A stretch of 64,000 nucleotides of DNA from Sesamum alatum (GCA_034509735.1 JACGWO010000001.1:9998854-10062853), one strand, 5' to 3'. Counted from the stretch's first letter, positions 1 through 10,212 are shown. A program made the numbers and translations. The notes: generated by a model not told the origin, from the letters alone.

Positions 1-327
1 TGACCCGTACAGCCCCCTGGCCCGTCCCACAATCTTGGACGATGGATCAGGCCCGACAGTCAACGCATCATCGATCATGATCAGCATGCCGAAGAGGGTA
101 GATGAGTTGTTGGTCTGGGGAGCTTGAGCAATCCTTGTTGCGGTCGGATTCGGACCACTGACTTTGTCGTGGAAATAGAATTGGAGAGTGGTTATGACTT
201 CAGTTCCTGTTTCGACCCTCTTGGCCCATGTAACCTGATCATCATTGGGCTGGGACTGAGCAGCCGCCGGCCATGTAATGGCTAAAACAAGAAAGATGGA
301 AACTGAAACTGAATCTAGACGTGCCAT
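1..327 (-). CDS. Dirigent-like protein, partial (C-terminus beyond window edge)
   Basis: Dirigent proteins are secreted beta-barrel proteins that steer stereoselective coupling of phenoxy radicals in lignan and lignin-related chemistry. Reading the minus strand from the ATG at 327 gives 109 residues: MARLD, a hydrophobic signal peptide ending near AAAQ, then VTWAKRVETGT, the LQFYFHD strand, TLFG, and the LTVGPDPSSK-VGRARGLYGS segment that is typical of the family. No intron is present. The window edge cuts off the last third. It is a close paralogue of the gene at 4214-4783, and similarity extends into the 5' leader and TATA region, so the pair looks like a fairly recent tandem duplication. 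Substrate cannot be inferred. Confidence 0.85.
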   Translation of the reverse strand, partial: MARLDSVSVSIFLVLAITWPAAAQSQPNDDQVTWAKRVETGTEVITTLQFYFHDKVSGPNPTATRIAQAPQTNNSSTLFGMLIMIDDALTVGPDPSSKIVGRARGLYGS

Positions 328-376
328 TCTTGGCTCTGTGTCTGAAATGCTGGAAATTGAAGAGTATGAGGATGTC

Positions 377-384
377 TATATATA
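377..384 (-). promoter_or_regulatory. TATA box of the left-edge dirigent gene
   Basis: A TATATATA run lies 50 bp upstream of the ATG at 327, in a leader closely matching that of the paralogue (TATA at 4845-4850). Position and conservation between duplicates support a core promoter. Confidence 0.5.
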
Positions 385-811
385 GAAGGGACCAAAAGGC
401 CTAACGTTTAGAAGAGCAGTTAAACCAATTAAAATTGGACTTGTGTGGAAGTTAGTTCGAGAAAAGTCTGCAAGAATTTTGACAAGCAGGCAACAAGAAG
501 AACTACTTATAGTTTGGACCATCTTTTAAGGTAGAAAAAATGAGAAATCTTTCATTTTTCCCACCAACCCCTTCCATATTAGTGGAGATTTTCTCACAGA
601 CCTAAGATTGTCAATTGAGTGGGGGAGAATTGGAAAGAACCAATGCATTAACAAGTACGTAGTTGGTACACTATTTTTTTCTTTCTTTTTTTTTTTTTTT
701 TTGGGTGAATGTGGAACTCCAATTTTACCAAGTAGTTAATGTGGAATTCTGGGAAATCAAGTCAATAATTGGTGGATGATGCTATAATAGGTGACAAATA
801 GCATTTCTAGT
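385..811. other. Intergenic, dirigent upstream region
   Basis: AT-rich DNA with a T-run around 684-702. The first 40 bases resemble the promoter of the dirigent copy at 4214-4783. I see no coding potential. Confidence 0.5.
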
Positions 812-949
812 GGAAAATTCTAATTTGGATTGGGATGGCCAAATTTAAATTAATTATACGGTAAATTCAAGAAAAACGACTAATACAATATACATTTGCT
901 ATGTGATTGATTTGGTTCAGTCAAATTAAATTTGAATAAGAATTTTCCC
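812..949. repeat. Short MITE-like repeat, family A copy 1 (internally deleted)
   Basis: Ends read roughly GGAAAATTCTAATTTGGA and TTTGAATAAGAATTTTCCC, which are inverted relative to one another. The interior contains a CATTTGCTATGTGATTGAT core shared with copies at 2077-2258, 8745-8930 and 21965-22143. This copy is shorter than the others. Confidence 0.55.
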
Positions 950-1148
950 ATTTCTCATAAAGAGTGAAAATAAGATTTTGCATCTTTAGCGACAATGTAA
1001 AAAGTGATTATGGATTTTTTTCCTTGAACTTCCACCATTAAATATACAGTATAAAACCTAGTTGTTGACAACCTCCACAGTGTACTCAAGATTAACAGAA
1101 TCACCATTAGTAGTGTTCAAAGAAAACCAATGAAGTTAATTAATTTAA

Positions 1149-1260
1149 TAGCGAAGTTGAAGTCCCATGACTATTCAGGTTATGGATTTGAATTTCACCA
1201 GTGTAGGATGTTGTTTTACTTAATAGTAAATATAACTCTATTTTATAATAGATGATTAGC
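1149..1260 (+). mobile_element. SINE fragment within the dirigent pseudogene
   Basis: The stretch with AAGTTGAAGTCCCATGACT and GGATTTGAATTTCAC matches, with substitutions, the box A-to-box B part of the better preserved SINE at 32724-32961. The box A side is incomplete and no clear 3' tail is seen. Confidence 0.45.
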
Positions 1261-1396
1261 ATAAATTATTGGTAAATTATTAAATGTAAGATATTTAATA
1301 TGAATAATTGTAATAATTTTTTTTCGAAATAAATAATAGTTTATCGTTCCATTTAAAAAAAAAAAAGAAAGAATATATGTCTTGACCAAACAATCC

Positions 1397-1714
1397 CATT
1401 ACAAGAAATATGACATTTGATCATGGCTAATGTCATGGTTAATATTAAATCGCCGTAGTGAATAGTCATTGACCACGGCCAAACAATGGTTGTCGACCGT
1501 AGTTTTTGTGAGGATGGCTAAAACATATGTCATGGCCAAAAAACCATGACGAATATTTTTACCACGGCTCTTATTGTGGAAAATAAGTTTTTCTTGATGA
1601 AAAAACTTGTTTTGTCATCATTTTTATTTAACCGTAGTAAATAATAGTTATTTATCATAATTTTTTACTATAATCATTAAAAATATAACTAATAGTAATT
1701 TTTTTTTTCTAGTA
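1397..1714. mobile_element. CACTA-like non-autonomous remnant
   Basis: The left end reads CATTACAAGAAATATGAC, close to the common plant CACTACAAGAAA terminus. The right end is a T-run followed by CTAGTA, a degraded inverse of it. Between them are repeated CCACGG / CCGTAGT / CCATGAC motifs, which resemble the subterminal repeats of CACTA elements. A related sequence lies at 38295-38645. No transposase is present. Confidence 0.45.
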
Positions 1715-2076
1715 TCCCCTAGCCAGCCAGAACCGGCCTCCAACCACTGCCAGTTCCCGCTGATTCTCCCTTTAAACTTCGCACTTATAAAACCATGCAA
1801 TTCGGGTTCGTAAATTTTCTTGCAAAATCCATACGGAAAAAGCTCGTGTTGCTTCAATTAGCTGCGAACAATTTACCTACAAAACTTTTTCATGGTAGGC
1901 ATAACTATAAGTTAGCAATGAATGTAGTTTCTGCGAGCAACTAAGTTTTATAATTATTAATATTTTCTTATAAGTTGTATTTAAATTGATGGATTTGAAT
2001 GGGAAAAATGCAATTTATCCCACTGTGTTAAAGGAAATGTGCAATTTACGCCCCTGTGAAAAATAAAATAATAATG

Positions 2077-2258
2077 AGAAATTTTAGTCCAGACTTGATT
2101 CGGCCGTACTTAAACCAATTATTATATGGTAAGTGCAATACACTTGCTATTTGATTGGTTTACAGTTCAGGAAAAGTGATCAATCACATAACAAGTGTAT
2201 TACACTTGCTATATGATTGGCTTGATTCGGTCAAACTTGGTCCGAGTTAGACTTTCCA
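2077..2258. repeat. MITE-like repeat, family A copy 2
   Basis: About 180 bp. Ends are near AGAAATTTTAGTCC and GAGTTAGACTTTCC. The interior repeats the motif ACACTTGCTATNTGATTGG twice (2139-2160 and 2193-2220 area). It is nested in the TIR element at 2001-3228. Confidence 0.55.
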
Positions 2259-2470
2259 ACAGTAATTTACTCACTTATGTTATTAGAAATAGAGCGAAAT
2301 ATCCCCTACGCCTAGCGGTGAACCACACACGCGTTTACTGCATCTAGGCATAGTTTTTCTCATTAAAATATTATTTTATATATATTAAATATATTAATAT
2401 ATATATGTTATTTATAAAAATAAAATTTAATATTTAAATATATTAATATATATAAAGAGTATATATATAC

Positions 2471-2830
2471 TTCTTCTTCATCTTCTCGGCCGCCGCCACC
2501 GCCGACCGACACCTCGCCTTGGCTTGCTGCCGCCCCATTCCCCTCCCCCTGGCGCCCCTTCCTCCTCCTTCCCCTTCCCCTCCGTTGCACCCTCTCATCT
2601 CCCCTCCCCCCCCCCCCCCCCCCCCCTGGGTCGGTCGCACCTCCTTCCCCTTTCCTTTTCCGTCACGCCTTCCGCCCCCCACCCCTTCTCGTAGCAATCC
2701 TTCCAATTCCGCCACCCCGTCACGCCCACCCTCCTCCTTCTCCCGCGTCGCCCCCTCTCATCCTCCTAGATCTGCCACCTCCACCCCCTCTCCCATCGCC
2801 GGCCGCCCCTTCTTCCCCCCCCCCCCTCTC
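2471..2830. repeat. Pyrimidine-rich island bracketed by AT microsatellites
   Basis: The plus strand is almost entirely C and T for about 360 bp, including an uninterrupted run of 21 C at 2606-2626 and 12 C at 2815-2826. TA-repeat DNA flanks both sides. A proline-rich open frame crosses it, but the composition alone explains that frame and I do not call a gene. The minus strand is G-rich and could form quadruplexes. Confidence 0.7.
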
Positions 2831-3237
2831 TGTATATACATATATATACATAATACAAATACTTATTACAAATATATATATAAATTTAATTACTATACAA
2901 TATAATATTTTTATTTTATTTTTTTCTTAAATCTAAACCGTTAATATTAAATTTAATAAATTTTAACCATTGATCTATAAGATAAATTTGGACCTTAAAT
3001 TGAGATCAATCCAACAGTTCTTAAGTTAGGGCATAAACGTCATTTTAAATAAAAAATTAAAAAATATAAAAAGAAAATTGAAAAATTGCATGTCTAACAC
3101 ACAAAACGCGTTAGGGGGGTTTTTTGCTTCATTTTTAAGAATATAGAGGGGTAAAATGCTGTTTGTTTTTTCATACGGGAGTAAATTGCTTTTTTTAATT
3201 AACAGGAGAGGTAAATTATATTTAACCCGATTTGCTT

Positions 3238-4213
3238 ATGAGGGAAATGATTTGTAAAATTTTATATTCCAGATATAAATTAATTGATTGCTTCGAGTGC
3301 CCGATCGTTTCCTTTTTCGCATTTGGACACCTCCATCTACGTATACGTACACAATTAATTTATTCTGATTAACTCTTTGTATTAAAAGAATTAACAAAGC
3401 TGCCATTCATTTGCTTAAATTAATTTCTGGTCCTTGCAGCAAAAAAGTGTATCATGCGACGGCCAAACCAAGCGTGCTTCCATAAAGTTTTAATTTGTTC
3501 TTGGATGAAGTGGTTAAAATTTTGACCAACTAATAATTTATTGAATCTATATATGGACCTCCATCGGTAAATTCCATACTTTCTGGGGGTGAATACGTAA
3601 TTTCAAATACTTTAGTAAGATTTTGATTAAAAAGAATTAAGAATTCAATTTTGAGAGTATCAATTTGGAGATAGAACTTTCAGCCTGTGGGGTAGCATTT
3701 GCTTTATGATCGTTCGTCTTATATTAGATAGATTGAAAACATTCAATCGCAATATAGGTAATACTTATATTTTTTGGTATAACGACAGATAATCCACCGA
3801 ATAATTTGTACATAGCTAGAAATATATATATATATATATTTTTAAATCAAAGCTTCATAATGTTATGAAGCATCTTATATTTCTTCCCCGAGTCATTTGC
3901 CAACATAAATAGCATGTGAATAATCAATATACCTTGCTCTTCATATAAAGATACTTTTATTTATACAAACAGTTGGCTCTTTATTCTTCAATAGTAAATC
4001 CAAAACGCTTATTATAAACATCATAATTAAGCTTAACTTTTCAATTTAAAAAAAAACACCAACGATCTCCAAGTCTTATTCTGCATGCCTGTTTAGCCCA
4101 CAAGCAGCAAGCAACGAACTCCCAGTTTAGCTTAGAAAATGCACACTGTCCACAAGTAGTTCATCAAAGTAAACATTTGATTCCCATGTCTCGTACAAAA
4201 TGTATCGAGCATT
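3238..4213. other. Intergenic, 3' side of dirigent gene 2
   Basis: AT-rich spacer with a TA microsatellite at about 3822-3840. I see no supported coding sequence, RNA gene or complete repeat. Confidence 0.5.
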
Positions 4214-4783
4214 TTAAAGGTAGGTGGCAATTGTAACATTGTACCCAGTTATAACATTACCGGTGGTAGCATCAAGCCAATAGGTCCGCACAACGGCATA
4301 GCCACTAGCCAACCGGAAAAGGCCTGTCCCACCAACAATGGCCATCTCCCGGACGGGTTGCAACGCCGGGTTGATACTAAGAAGGCTAAAGGAGCTACCA
4401 TTATATATTCCATCCGTGAACCCATAGCTGACGACCATAATCAGGCGCAACTCCATCTGCCCGGCTGACCCGTACAACCCCCTGGCCCGGCCAACAACTT
4501 TGGATGATGGATCAGGCCCAACAGTCAATGGGTCATCGAGCATCGTCAACAGACCGAAGAGGGTGGATGAGTTGTTGGTTTGGGGACCTTGAGCAATATT
4601 TGTTGTAGTTGGATTCTGCCCACGGGGATTGTCATGGAAATAGAATTGGAGAGTAGTTATGAGTTGAGTTCCTGTTTCGACTCTCTTGGCCCATGTAACC
4701 TCGTCATCATTGGGCTGGGGCTGAGCAGCCGCCGCCCATGTACATGTAATGGCTAAGACAAGAAAGATGTCTAGACGTGCCAT
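4214..4783 (-). CDS. Dirigent-like protein
   Basis: Single-exon, 189 residues, the usual dirigent length. MARLDIFLVLAITC begins a signal peptide cleaved near AAAQP, so the product should be secreted to the apoplast. Family landmarks follow: LQFYFHD, NNSSTLFG, LTVGPDPSSK-VGRARGLYGS, a central LIMVVSYGFTDG strand, NPALQPVREMAIVGGTGLFR and the closing GYNVTIATYL strand. NNSS and NGSS are potential N-glycosylation sites. The start is the first ATG after a TATA box 60 bp upstream and matches the paralogue at 1-327. Dirigent proteins guide coupling of monolignol radicals supplied by oxidases. Which substrate this one binds is unknown. Confidence 0.92.
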   Translation of the reverse strand: MARLDIFLVLAITCTWAAAAQPQPNDDEVTWAKRVETGTQLITTLQFYFHDNPRGQNPTTTNIAQGPQTNNSSTLFGLLTMLDDPLTVGPDPSSKVVGRARGLYGSAGQMELRLIMVVSYGFTDGIYNGSSFSLLSINPALQPVREMAIVGGTGLFRLASGYAVVRTYWLDATTGNVITGYNVTIATYL

Positions 4784-4844
4784 TCTTGGCTCTGTGTTTC
4801 TTTCTTTCTGAAATGCAGGAAATTGAAGAGTATGAGGATGTAGA

Positions 4845-4850
4845 TATATA
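4845..4850 (-). promoter_or_regulatory. TATA box of dirigent gene 2
   Basis: TATATA at about 60 bp upstream of the ATG at 4783, in a leader conserved with that of the left-edge paralogue. Confidence 0.45.
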
Positions 4851-5539
4851 GAAGGGACAAAAAACCCCTAGAGTTTAGTAGAGCAGTTAAAATTTGACTT
4901 GTGTTTTTTAACGTAGAACTCTTCCATTTTTCCACCAACCCTCTTACTACTACTGGAGATTGTCGCAGTAACGTAAGATTTAAATTTGGGCTTGTTAATT
5001 CAATGGAGCAGAATTGGAAAAACCAATACTGTTTCTTTTTCTTTTTAATCTTGTAATTTGGGTGAATGTTGTTGTTACAGAGACTTCTATTTTACCAAGC
5101 AATCAATTTGCATGAAAGCAAGTCATGGACTGGTGGATGATGCAAATCACTGTTTATTTTACTTTTTTTTTTTTTTTTTTTCATATCCCCTAATTTTAGT
5201 TATGATAAATGAATTTTGTAAGTAAATCAAGAAAAGGTGAAAAGAGTGATAAATAGTTTTCTCGTAAACAGTGATAACCAGGTTTTCAATATTAAACAAC
5301 AAAAGTAAGAAACAGATTCTGGATTAGTTAGAAAAGAACACAAACCTTGTGTTTGGTTTTGTTTTTGAAATGTTTTATTTTATTTTGTGGAGATAGGAAG
5401 AAAAAATAAAGATAAATAAGTATGTGTTAGAGATATGGTGTATGTATGGATTTGTTTTTTGAGTTAGTTTTAAATAAATAACAAATAACAAATACCGCTT
5501 GACTTAACGTTCGTCAATAACAATAAAATAACAATTAAG
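4851..5539. other. Intergenic upstream of dirigent gene 2
   Basis: AT-rich, with T-runs around 5164-5181. The first part shares sequence with the region upstream of dirigent gene 1. No coding sequence is supported. Confidence 0.5.
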
Positions 5540-5554
5540 AAAAGAAAAGAGTCC

Positions 5555-6304
5555 ATGACCCTCCCAACTCTCCCAACTCTCTCCTGCGACCCTAATCCTA
5601 ACCCAGACCTCTGGCCGTCGGATCCCCCCGACCGCCGATCTTTCCTTGCGGCCCTCACCAACGATGGTGATGGGGCAATGCTCTCTCCACGAACGGCAAA
5701 GAAGATATTCACTAGCGAGACTGATTATTTCGGCAAAGTAGGGTTTCATAGGGGTGGCCGTGCAATTAATTTCTCCTCCGAGGAGACAGAGATCCTGGCC
5801 GCCCACCTCCGGTTCGCATTAGTCGGCAAGTTCTCGCATGACTACCCCATCATGCAAGCTATCCGGGCGCACTTGCCAAAGCTTGGGCTTCACGATGCTT
5901 ATTTCGTAGGCGTCATCAACGTCAAGCATATTCTGATCAAACTGTATATTGAGGAGGACCTATCCCTGCTATGGCTGAAGCAGATTATGTTCGTAGATGG
6001 CTTCCCGATGAGGATGTTCAAGTGGTCTCCTGATTTCAATCCGAAGATTGAATCCTCCATCACCCCTGTATGGATTCGGTTGCTAGAGCTGCCTGTACAC
6101 CTGTTCCACAAAAAGGCTCTTTACGGCATTGCAAGCCTTGTTGGTATGCCCCTAAAACTAGATGAGGCGACAACAGAGAGAATTCAACCTAGTGTCGCCC
6201 GTGTTTGTGTTGAATTGGATCTGATGAAACCACGACCACAATCTATGTGGATTGGCTGCGACGGCAAATACACACCGCAGGCGGTCCTGTACGAGTGGTG
6301 CTGA
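5555..6304 (+). pseudogene. LINE first open frame, DUF4283 / zinc-knuckle protein, broken
   Basis: The 249-codon frame contains the plant retroelement DUF4283 pattern: LRFALVGKFSHDYPI, IRAHLPKLGL, HILIKL, EEDLSLLWLK, FPMRMFKWSPDF, PVWIRLLELPVHLFHKKAL and VGMPLKLDEAT. The zinc knuckle that should follow survives only out of frame after 6305 (CFQLGHGVDE with a TGA in place of the last Cys), so the frame is shifted and no longer functional. In intact elements this protein binds RNA. Confidence 0.7.
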
Positions 6305-6609
6305 AAAATATCCCTCTCGTTGTTTTCAGTTGGGCCATGGGGTGGACGAGTGACGCGATGGAAAGGATTTTGAACATGACAGGAAGGAAACTCAATCTGA
6401 TGACCTGCGCACGGTTATCATCCGGCGGCGTGAGTGTCACCAACAAGCACAAGCGGAAGGTACTGCCGACAGAAAATCGAGCAGCGCAACTAGCGGGGCT
6501 TGGGTCGCTGGGCTGGAGGAAAATTTTGCGCCACAGGGCCTGGACACGGAGCAGTCGCGTAACCTAAACCCTGCCGAGGCCAGGGAATCCCCATCGCCCA
6601 AAGAGCCCG

Positions 6610-6939
6610 GTGATTTTGAACGTGGGCGGAAAGATGAACAGAGTGGGTGTTGACGGGTCCTCCGACAGCATGCCGGGGCTTGAGACAGTGCCAGAATTGG
6701 AGCTCCCTGGGCTGTCGGATCCTTTGCGCTTGCGGATCCTGCAGCGTACTTTGGAGGTGTGGTGGACGCACGTCTACCGTGAAGGTAATCAGGTGGCGGA
6801 TCTTTTGGCGAATTTGGGATGCTCGGTTGTTGAGCCGACGGTCTATGAGAGCGCTCGAGGGCTTCTTGCCAGGCTCATTCACACGGACCTACGGTTCCCT
6901 AGCTTTCGCGGTTTAGGATTAGAGATAGGGCAACTGTAA
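6610..6939 (+). pseudogene. LINE C-terminal RNase H fragment
   Basis: The frame carries HVYREGNQVADLLANLG, the conserved last motif of plant LINE RNase H domains (usually H-x-x-R-x-x-N-x-x-A-D). The rest of the domain and the reverse transcriptase are absent, and sequence before about residue 35 looks unrelated. It is a deletion remnant and not a gene. Confidence 0.65.
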
Positions 6940-7070
6940 AGGGAGTAAGTACTCCTCGTTTACTCTTTCGTTTTTACATGTACAAGAGCATACTGATTCT
7001 TTTAATAAACGGGTAGGGGTCCGCCAAACCCCCCGCCACGTCACCAGTGGCATTCTCTAATAAAAAAAAA

Positions 7071-7450
7071 TACTTTAACATTCATTTAACGACGAGCCTA
7101 TTCCATTAAGTTTTTATCCAGTTTTTGTAATGAATTGCCCAAAATAACCTTTGAATTATAAGTAATAATTTTATATTTTTTTTAGAATTTTTTAAATATT
7201 TTTGTGGATTAATATTCTCTATGAATTATTTATTCCATTACCCTTAGATTTTTTTATATTTTTTGAAACGTTTTTTTTTTTTTGAAATACAAAATTCAGC
7301 AAGGATAAAATAATACTTTTCGCATCTCTATTCAGAGACTATATAATTCTTTTCAATTTGAAATGAATATTAGAATTATTTAAATGACAAAAAAATATTT
7401 TTAATCATGTCATGCCTCAGGGTAGTTGTAAGTTACCCTTAATAACTAGC

Positions 7451-7486
<36 letters not shown>

Positions 7487-7592
7487 CAGAATTTGCATCT
7501 TAAACAACAAATGTAAAGACTGATTCTGGATTAGAAAAGAAGACAAATTATTTCAATGAATTTCCAACCATTATACAATAACACCTAATCCC
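7071..7592. other. Intergenic between LINE remnant and dirigent gene 3
   Basis: AT-rich spacer containing the GA microsatellite at 7453-7484. Nothing else is recognisable. Confidence 0.5.
7453..7484. repeat. (GA)n microsatellite
   Basis: Sixteen uninterrupted GA units, about 110 bp downstream of the dirigent gene stop. Confidence 0.95.
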
Positions 7593-8156
7593 TCAAGGAT
7601 GAACAACCTCCACATTGTACTCTAGAACAGCATCACCATTAACGGTGTTCAAGGAATATGTCTTAACCAAAACAAACCCTCTGGCCAGCCTGAAGTGCCC
7701 TCTCCCTCCGACCACCGCCAGTTCTCGGTGATTCTCCGTTATCGGATTCCTCGAAAACACACTGAGTGAACTCCCTTTAAACTTGCCACTTGTAAAACCA
7801 AGATCAACATACAAGACCAAAGTCAAGTCCTTCTCCTGGCTCGATGACACGTATATTCCTCGTGCGTTGCCAATGACTTTCGAGGTTATCTCAGGCCCTT
7901 CTGTGAGCAGATCATCAATGGCGAATGTGGTCCCGAACGGCGTCGGCCCGTCCTCTTTCTTCGTGGTGTTTGGACCGGCGATCTGCACCGCAGATGGTTT
8001 GTTTCCACTGAGAATGTCATGAACGTAGAAGCGAAGATGAGTCTTCTTTTCCTGAACCGGCTCGTACGGCCGGCTTTCGGAGTAGTATTTGGAGTGAACT
8101 GGTATAGTCCATATGCTGAGTACTAATATCCATGCTAAGAGTACAACCTTCTCCAT
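7593..8156 (-). CDS. Dirigent-like protein
   Basis: Single-exon, 187 residues. MEKVVLLAWILVLSIW begins a signal peptide ending near PVHS. The mature part reads LRFYVHDILSG, GPTPFGTTFAIDD, LTEGPEITSKVIGNARGIYV, LTLVLYVDLGFTSGKFKGSS, NPITENHRELAVVGGRGHFRLARGF and a final EYNVEVVHP strand, matching the full dirigent barrel. The DD of the second strand and the GNARG loop are conserved. It is clearly diverged from the other two genes in the cluster, and the pseudogene at 1058-1860 is its nearest relative here. Likely an apoplastic protein guiding phenoxy-radical coupling; substrate unknown. Confidence 0.92.
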   Translation of the reverse strand: MEKVVLLAWILVLSIWTIPVHSKYYSESRPYEPVQEKKTHLRFYVHDILSGNKPSAVQIAGPNTTKKEDGPTPFGTTFAIDDLLTEGPEITSKVIGNARGIYVSSSQEKDLTLVLYVDLGFTSGKFKGSSLSVFSRNPITENHRELAVVGGRGHFRLARGFVLVKTYSLNTVNGDAVLEYNVEVVHP

Positions 8157-8744
8157 TTCTCTGCTTTACAAATCTGCCACTGCCACTGGTGTGGCTTGCT
8201 ATTTATACTAAATTAAGATGAATTTGAACTGGGTTTGAATTGTTTTCACCTTCCTAAATTGCAGTTTTTGATTATATGCATGTTGAATCCGGTCATATCC
8301 CAACATTAAGTTTTTTCCATATTGAGCCATTGAATTGATTTTGTAGTAACTCAGACAGCAAGGAAATGACTATTGACTTGGTAATTTGAATGGAATGAGA
8401 CGATATATGTGTAATAAAACAGGCATCTTTTTTGCCTTGATGGAATGATTGTAAAGGAATCTGCAAATATTTTGACCAAGTAAATCGCTCCAATCAAATC
8501 ATACGAAAATCATCGATTGATGAAAAAGGAACCCAAAAATATACTCGTAATCTTTGCCACATCAAATATGATTTTTGAATGATTTGGGGTCAATCCTATA
8601 TATATATATACCGTGATGAATTCTTCATTCTCTTTCTTTACTATAAGAATGAGTGTTTAATTTCTCTAAAGATCAAACGACAGTCAGATGCATGTCTTTT
8701 TCGTAAAGCCGTATGATAAATTATATAATTGACAACTCTATCAC
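8157..8744. other. Intergenic upstream of dirigent gene 3
   Basis: Contains a TATTTATACTA stretch about 45 bp upstream of the ATG at 8156 (possible TATA box) and a TA microsatellite at about 8599-8611. No other gene is supported. Confidence 0.45.
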
Positions 8745-8930
8745 GGGGATTATCAAATTCAAATTAGGTTTGATCGTATTTGAACCAATTATATGATAAT
8801 TGTATTGTATTTGTTGTGTGATTGGTGTATAGTTCAGGAAAAAATAACTAATCACATGGTTAGTGCATCATACTTACTCTATGATTATTAATTTAATTCG
8901 ACTAAACCTAGTTTGAATAAGAATTTTTCC
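8745..8930. repeat. MITE-like repeat, family A copy 3
   Basis: About 185 bp, sharing with the copies at 2077-2258 and 21965-22143 the arrangement: AGGTTTGA end, ATTGTATTTGTTGTGTGATTGG, TTCAGGAAAAAATAACTAATC, second core, and TTTGAATAAGAATTTTTCC end. Confidence 0.5.
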
Positions 8931-9028
8931 TTTATCATGGGCTACATCGTATTTTAGAAAAACATTCAAACTAGGATTTAGAACGAACAAAGATCTTGGA
9001 TGGACAAAGATGACATATTGTTTAGTTT

Positions 9029-10212
9029 GGCCAAATCTCGACGTTAGTCCCCCGTTTCTTGTTTTTGTCCCATTTTAGTCCCTCATCTTACAAATGCACT
9101 TTAACAGTCCCTCATCTCTTAAATTTATCCTATTAAAGTCCTTGAATGTTAGGTTTAACATAATCTAAATTATAAAGGATGGAATATTCTATTGAAAAGG
9201 GGTAAAATTGAAAGAAAACAAAATTTCTACATTATTCTTCCATCAAATATTTACTTAACATATCATGATCTTATTTGTGTGGAGAAAACATACAAAAAAA
9301 ATTACAAAAATCACAAGACTGTATAAAATAAATATCATTATAATTCTCCACATAATAAAATAAAAAATCACTTGTAAAAACATACTATAATTTATTTTAT
9401 ATTAAAAAAATCAACATCAATTTGTCACTAATATCGACAAAAATATTTATGCATTTATCATCAAGTACTCTTCATAGTTTCGATAGTTTCTCTTTTTTTT
9501 TTTCTCAAGTTCTTGTTTGGCAACACTTGCAAGGATTTTAGTGTAACACACCGTTTCACGAAGTTGATACTAATTGAAAGTCCACGAACGCTAGTTGTAG
9601 TTTCTGCTGAACCTATCCCTACAATTAATGCCGACTTTGTTAAGCAGGGTAAACAGTGTGTTACATTAGAATCCTGGCAAAGTGATGCCAAAAAAGAACT
9701 TGTGAAGGAAACAAGAGAAACTACCAAAGTTAGGAAGATTACATGATGTTAAACACATAAATATTTTTGTCGGTATTAGTGACGAATTGATGTTGATTTT
9801 TTAAAATGCAAAATAAATTATAGTACATGAAGTGAAATGATATTATTATAATGACATTTGAAACTTATCTTTTTGCAAGTGAATTTATATTTCATTACAT
9901 GGAGAATTGCAATGACATATTTTATACATAGTCTTGTATTTTTTTCGAAAAAAAAAATTATTTTTATCATGCAAGTAAGATTATAATACACTTGGTAAAT
10001 ATTTTATGGAAGAATAACATAGGAATTTGACTTTTTCCAATTTTACCCGTCTTCAATGGAATATTCCGTCCTTTATAATTTAAATTCCAATGGTCAAGGA
10101 CTTTAATGGGACAAATTTATAAGATGATGGACTACTAAAGTACATTTGAAAGACGAGGTACTAAAATGGGACAAAAACAAAAGACGAGAGACTAACAACG
10201 AGATTTGGCCAA
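9029..10212. mobile_element. Foldback transposon, near-palindromic, 1.18 kb
   Basis: The left half from GGCCAAATCTCG is repeated in inverse orientation in the right half ending CGAGATTTGGCC. I could follow the match, at roughly 80 percent identity, through markers such as GTTTTTGTCCCATTTTAGT, AAGTCCTTGA, ATTATAAAGGA, TTATTCTTCCAT, ATCAACATCAATT, GACAAAAATATTTATG and GTGTAACACACC, to within about 50 bp of the centre near 9617. The direct repeat TTTAGTTT at 9021-9028 and 10213-10220 is the likely target duplication. No transposase is encoded. The right end touches the amidase gene stop codon at 10220-10222. Confidence 0.75.

Larger units (their letters stand above)
1058..1860 (-). pseudogene. 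Dirigent pseudogene interrupted by repeats
   Basis: Two separate pieces match the dirigent gene at 7593-8156 on the same strand. At 1058-1128 the minus strand reads the C-terminus (SLNTTNGDSV, LEYTVEVVNN and a TAG stop). At about 1717-1800 it reads GFISAKFKG, then, after a loss of roughly 35 bases and a frameshift, ENQRELAVVGGR and LARG. About 590 bp of unrelated repeat DNA separates them, and the N-terminal half is not recognisable. It is the dead remnant of a fourth cluster member. Confidence 0.7.
2001..3228. mobile_element. MULE-like TIR element, 1.23 kb, non-autonomous
   Basis: Two arms of about 80 bp are inverted relative to one another. The left starts GGGAAAAATGCAATTTATCCC and the right ends GGTAAATTATATTTAACCC. 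They are bordered by an imperfect 9 bp duplication, GATTTGAAT (1992-2000) and GATTTGCTT (3229-3237). A 9 bp target duplication with long terminal inverted repeats points to the Mutator superfamily. The interior holds a family A MITE (2077-2258) and a pyrimidine-rich island (2471-2830), and no transposase. Confidence 0.6.
5540..7070 (+). mobile_element. Internally deleted LINE (non-LTR retrotransposon)
   Basis: A first-open-frame fragment with a DUF4283-type domain (5555-6304) is followed directly by a C-terminal RNase H fragment (6610-6939). The endonuclease and reverse transcriptase that should lie between them are missing. The 3' end has an AATAAA-like signal region, a short conserved tail and a run of nine A at 7062-7070, as expected for target-primed insertion. 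GC content is well above that of the surrounding spacer. No clear target duplication was found. Confidence 0.75.

Noticed and set aside
2408..2905. Proline-rich open frames on both strands across the C/T island
   Set aside because: They follow from extreme base composition; no family motif, splice context or plausible start supports a gene.
9461..9746. Short opposing frames in the centre of the foldback element (88 and 77 codons)
   Set aside because: They are the two arms of the inverted repeat read from either side, with no transposase or other motif.
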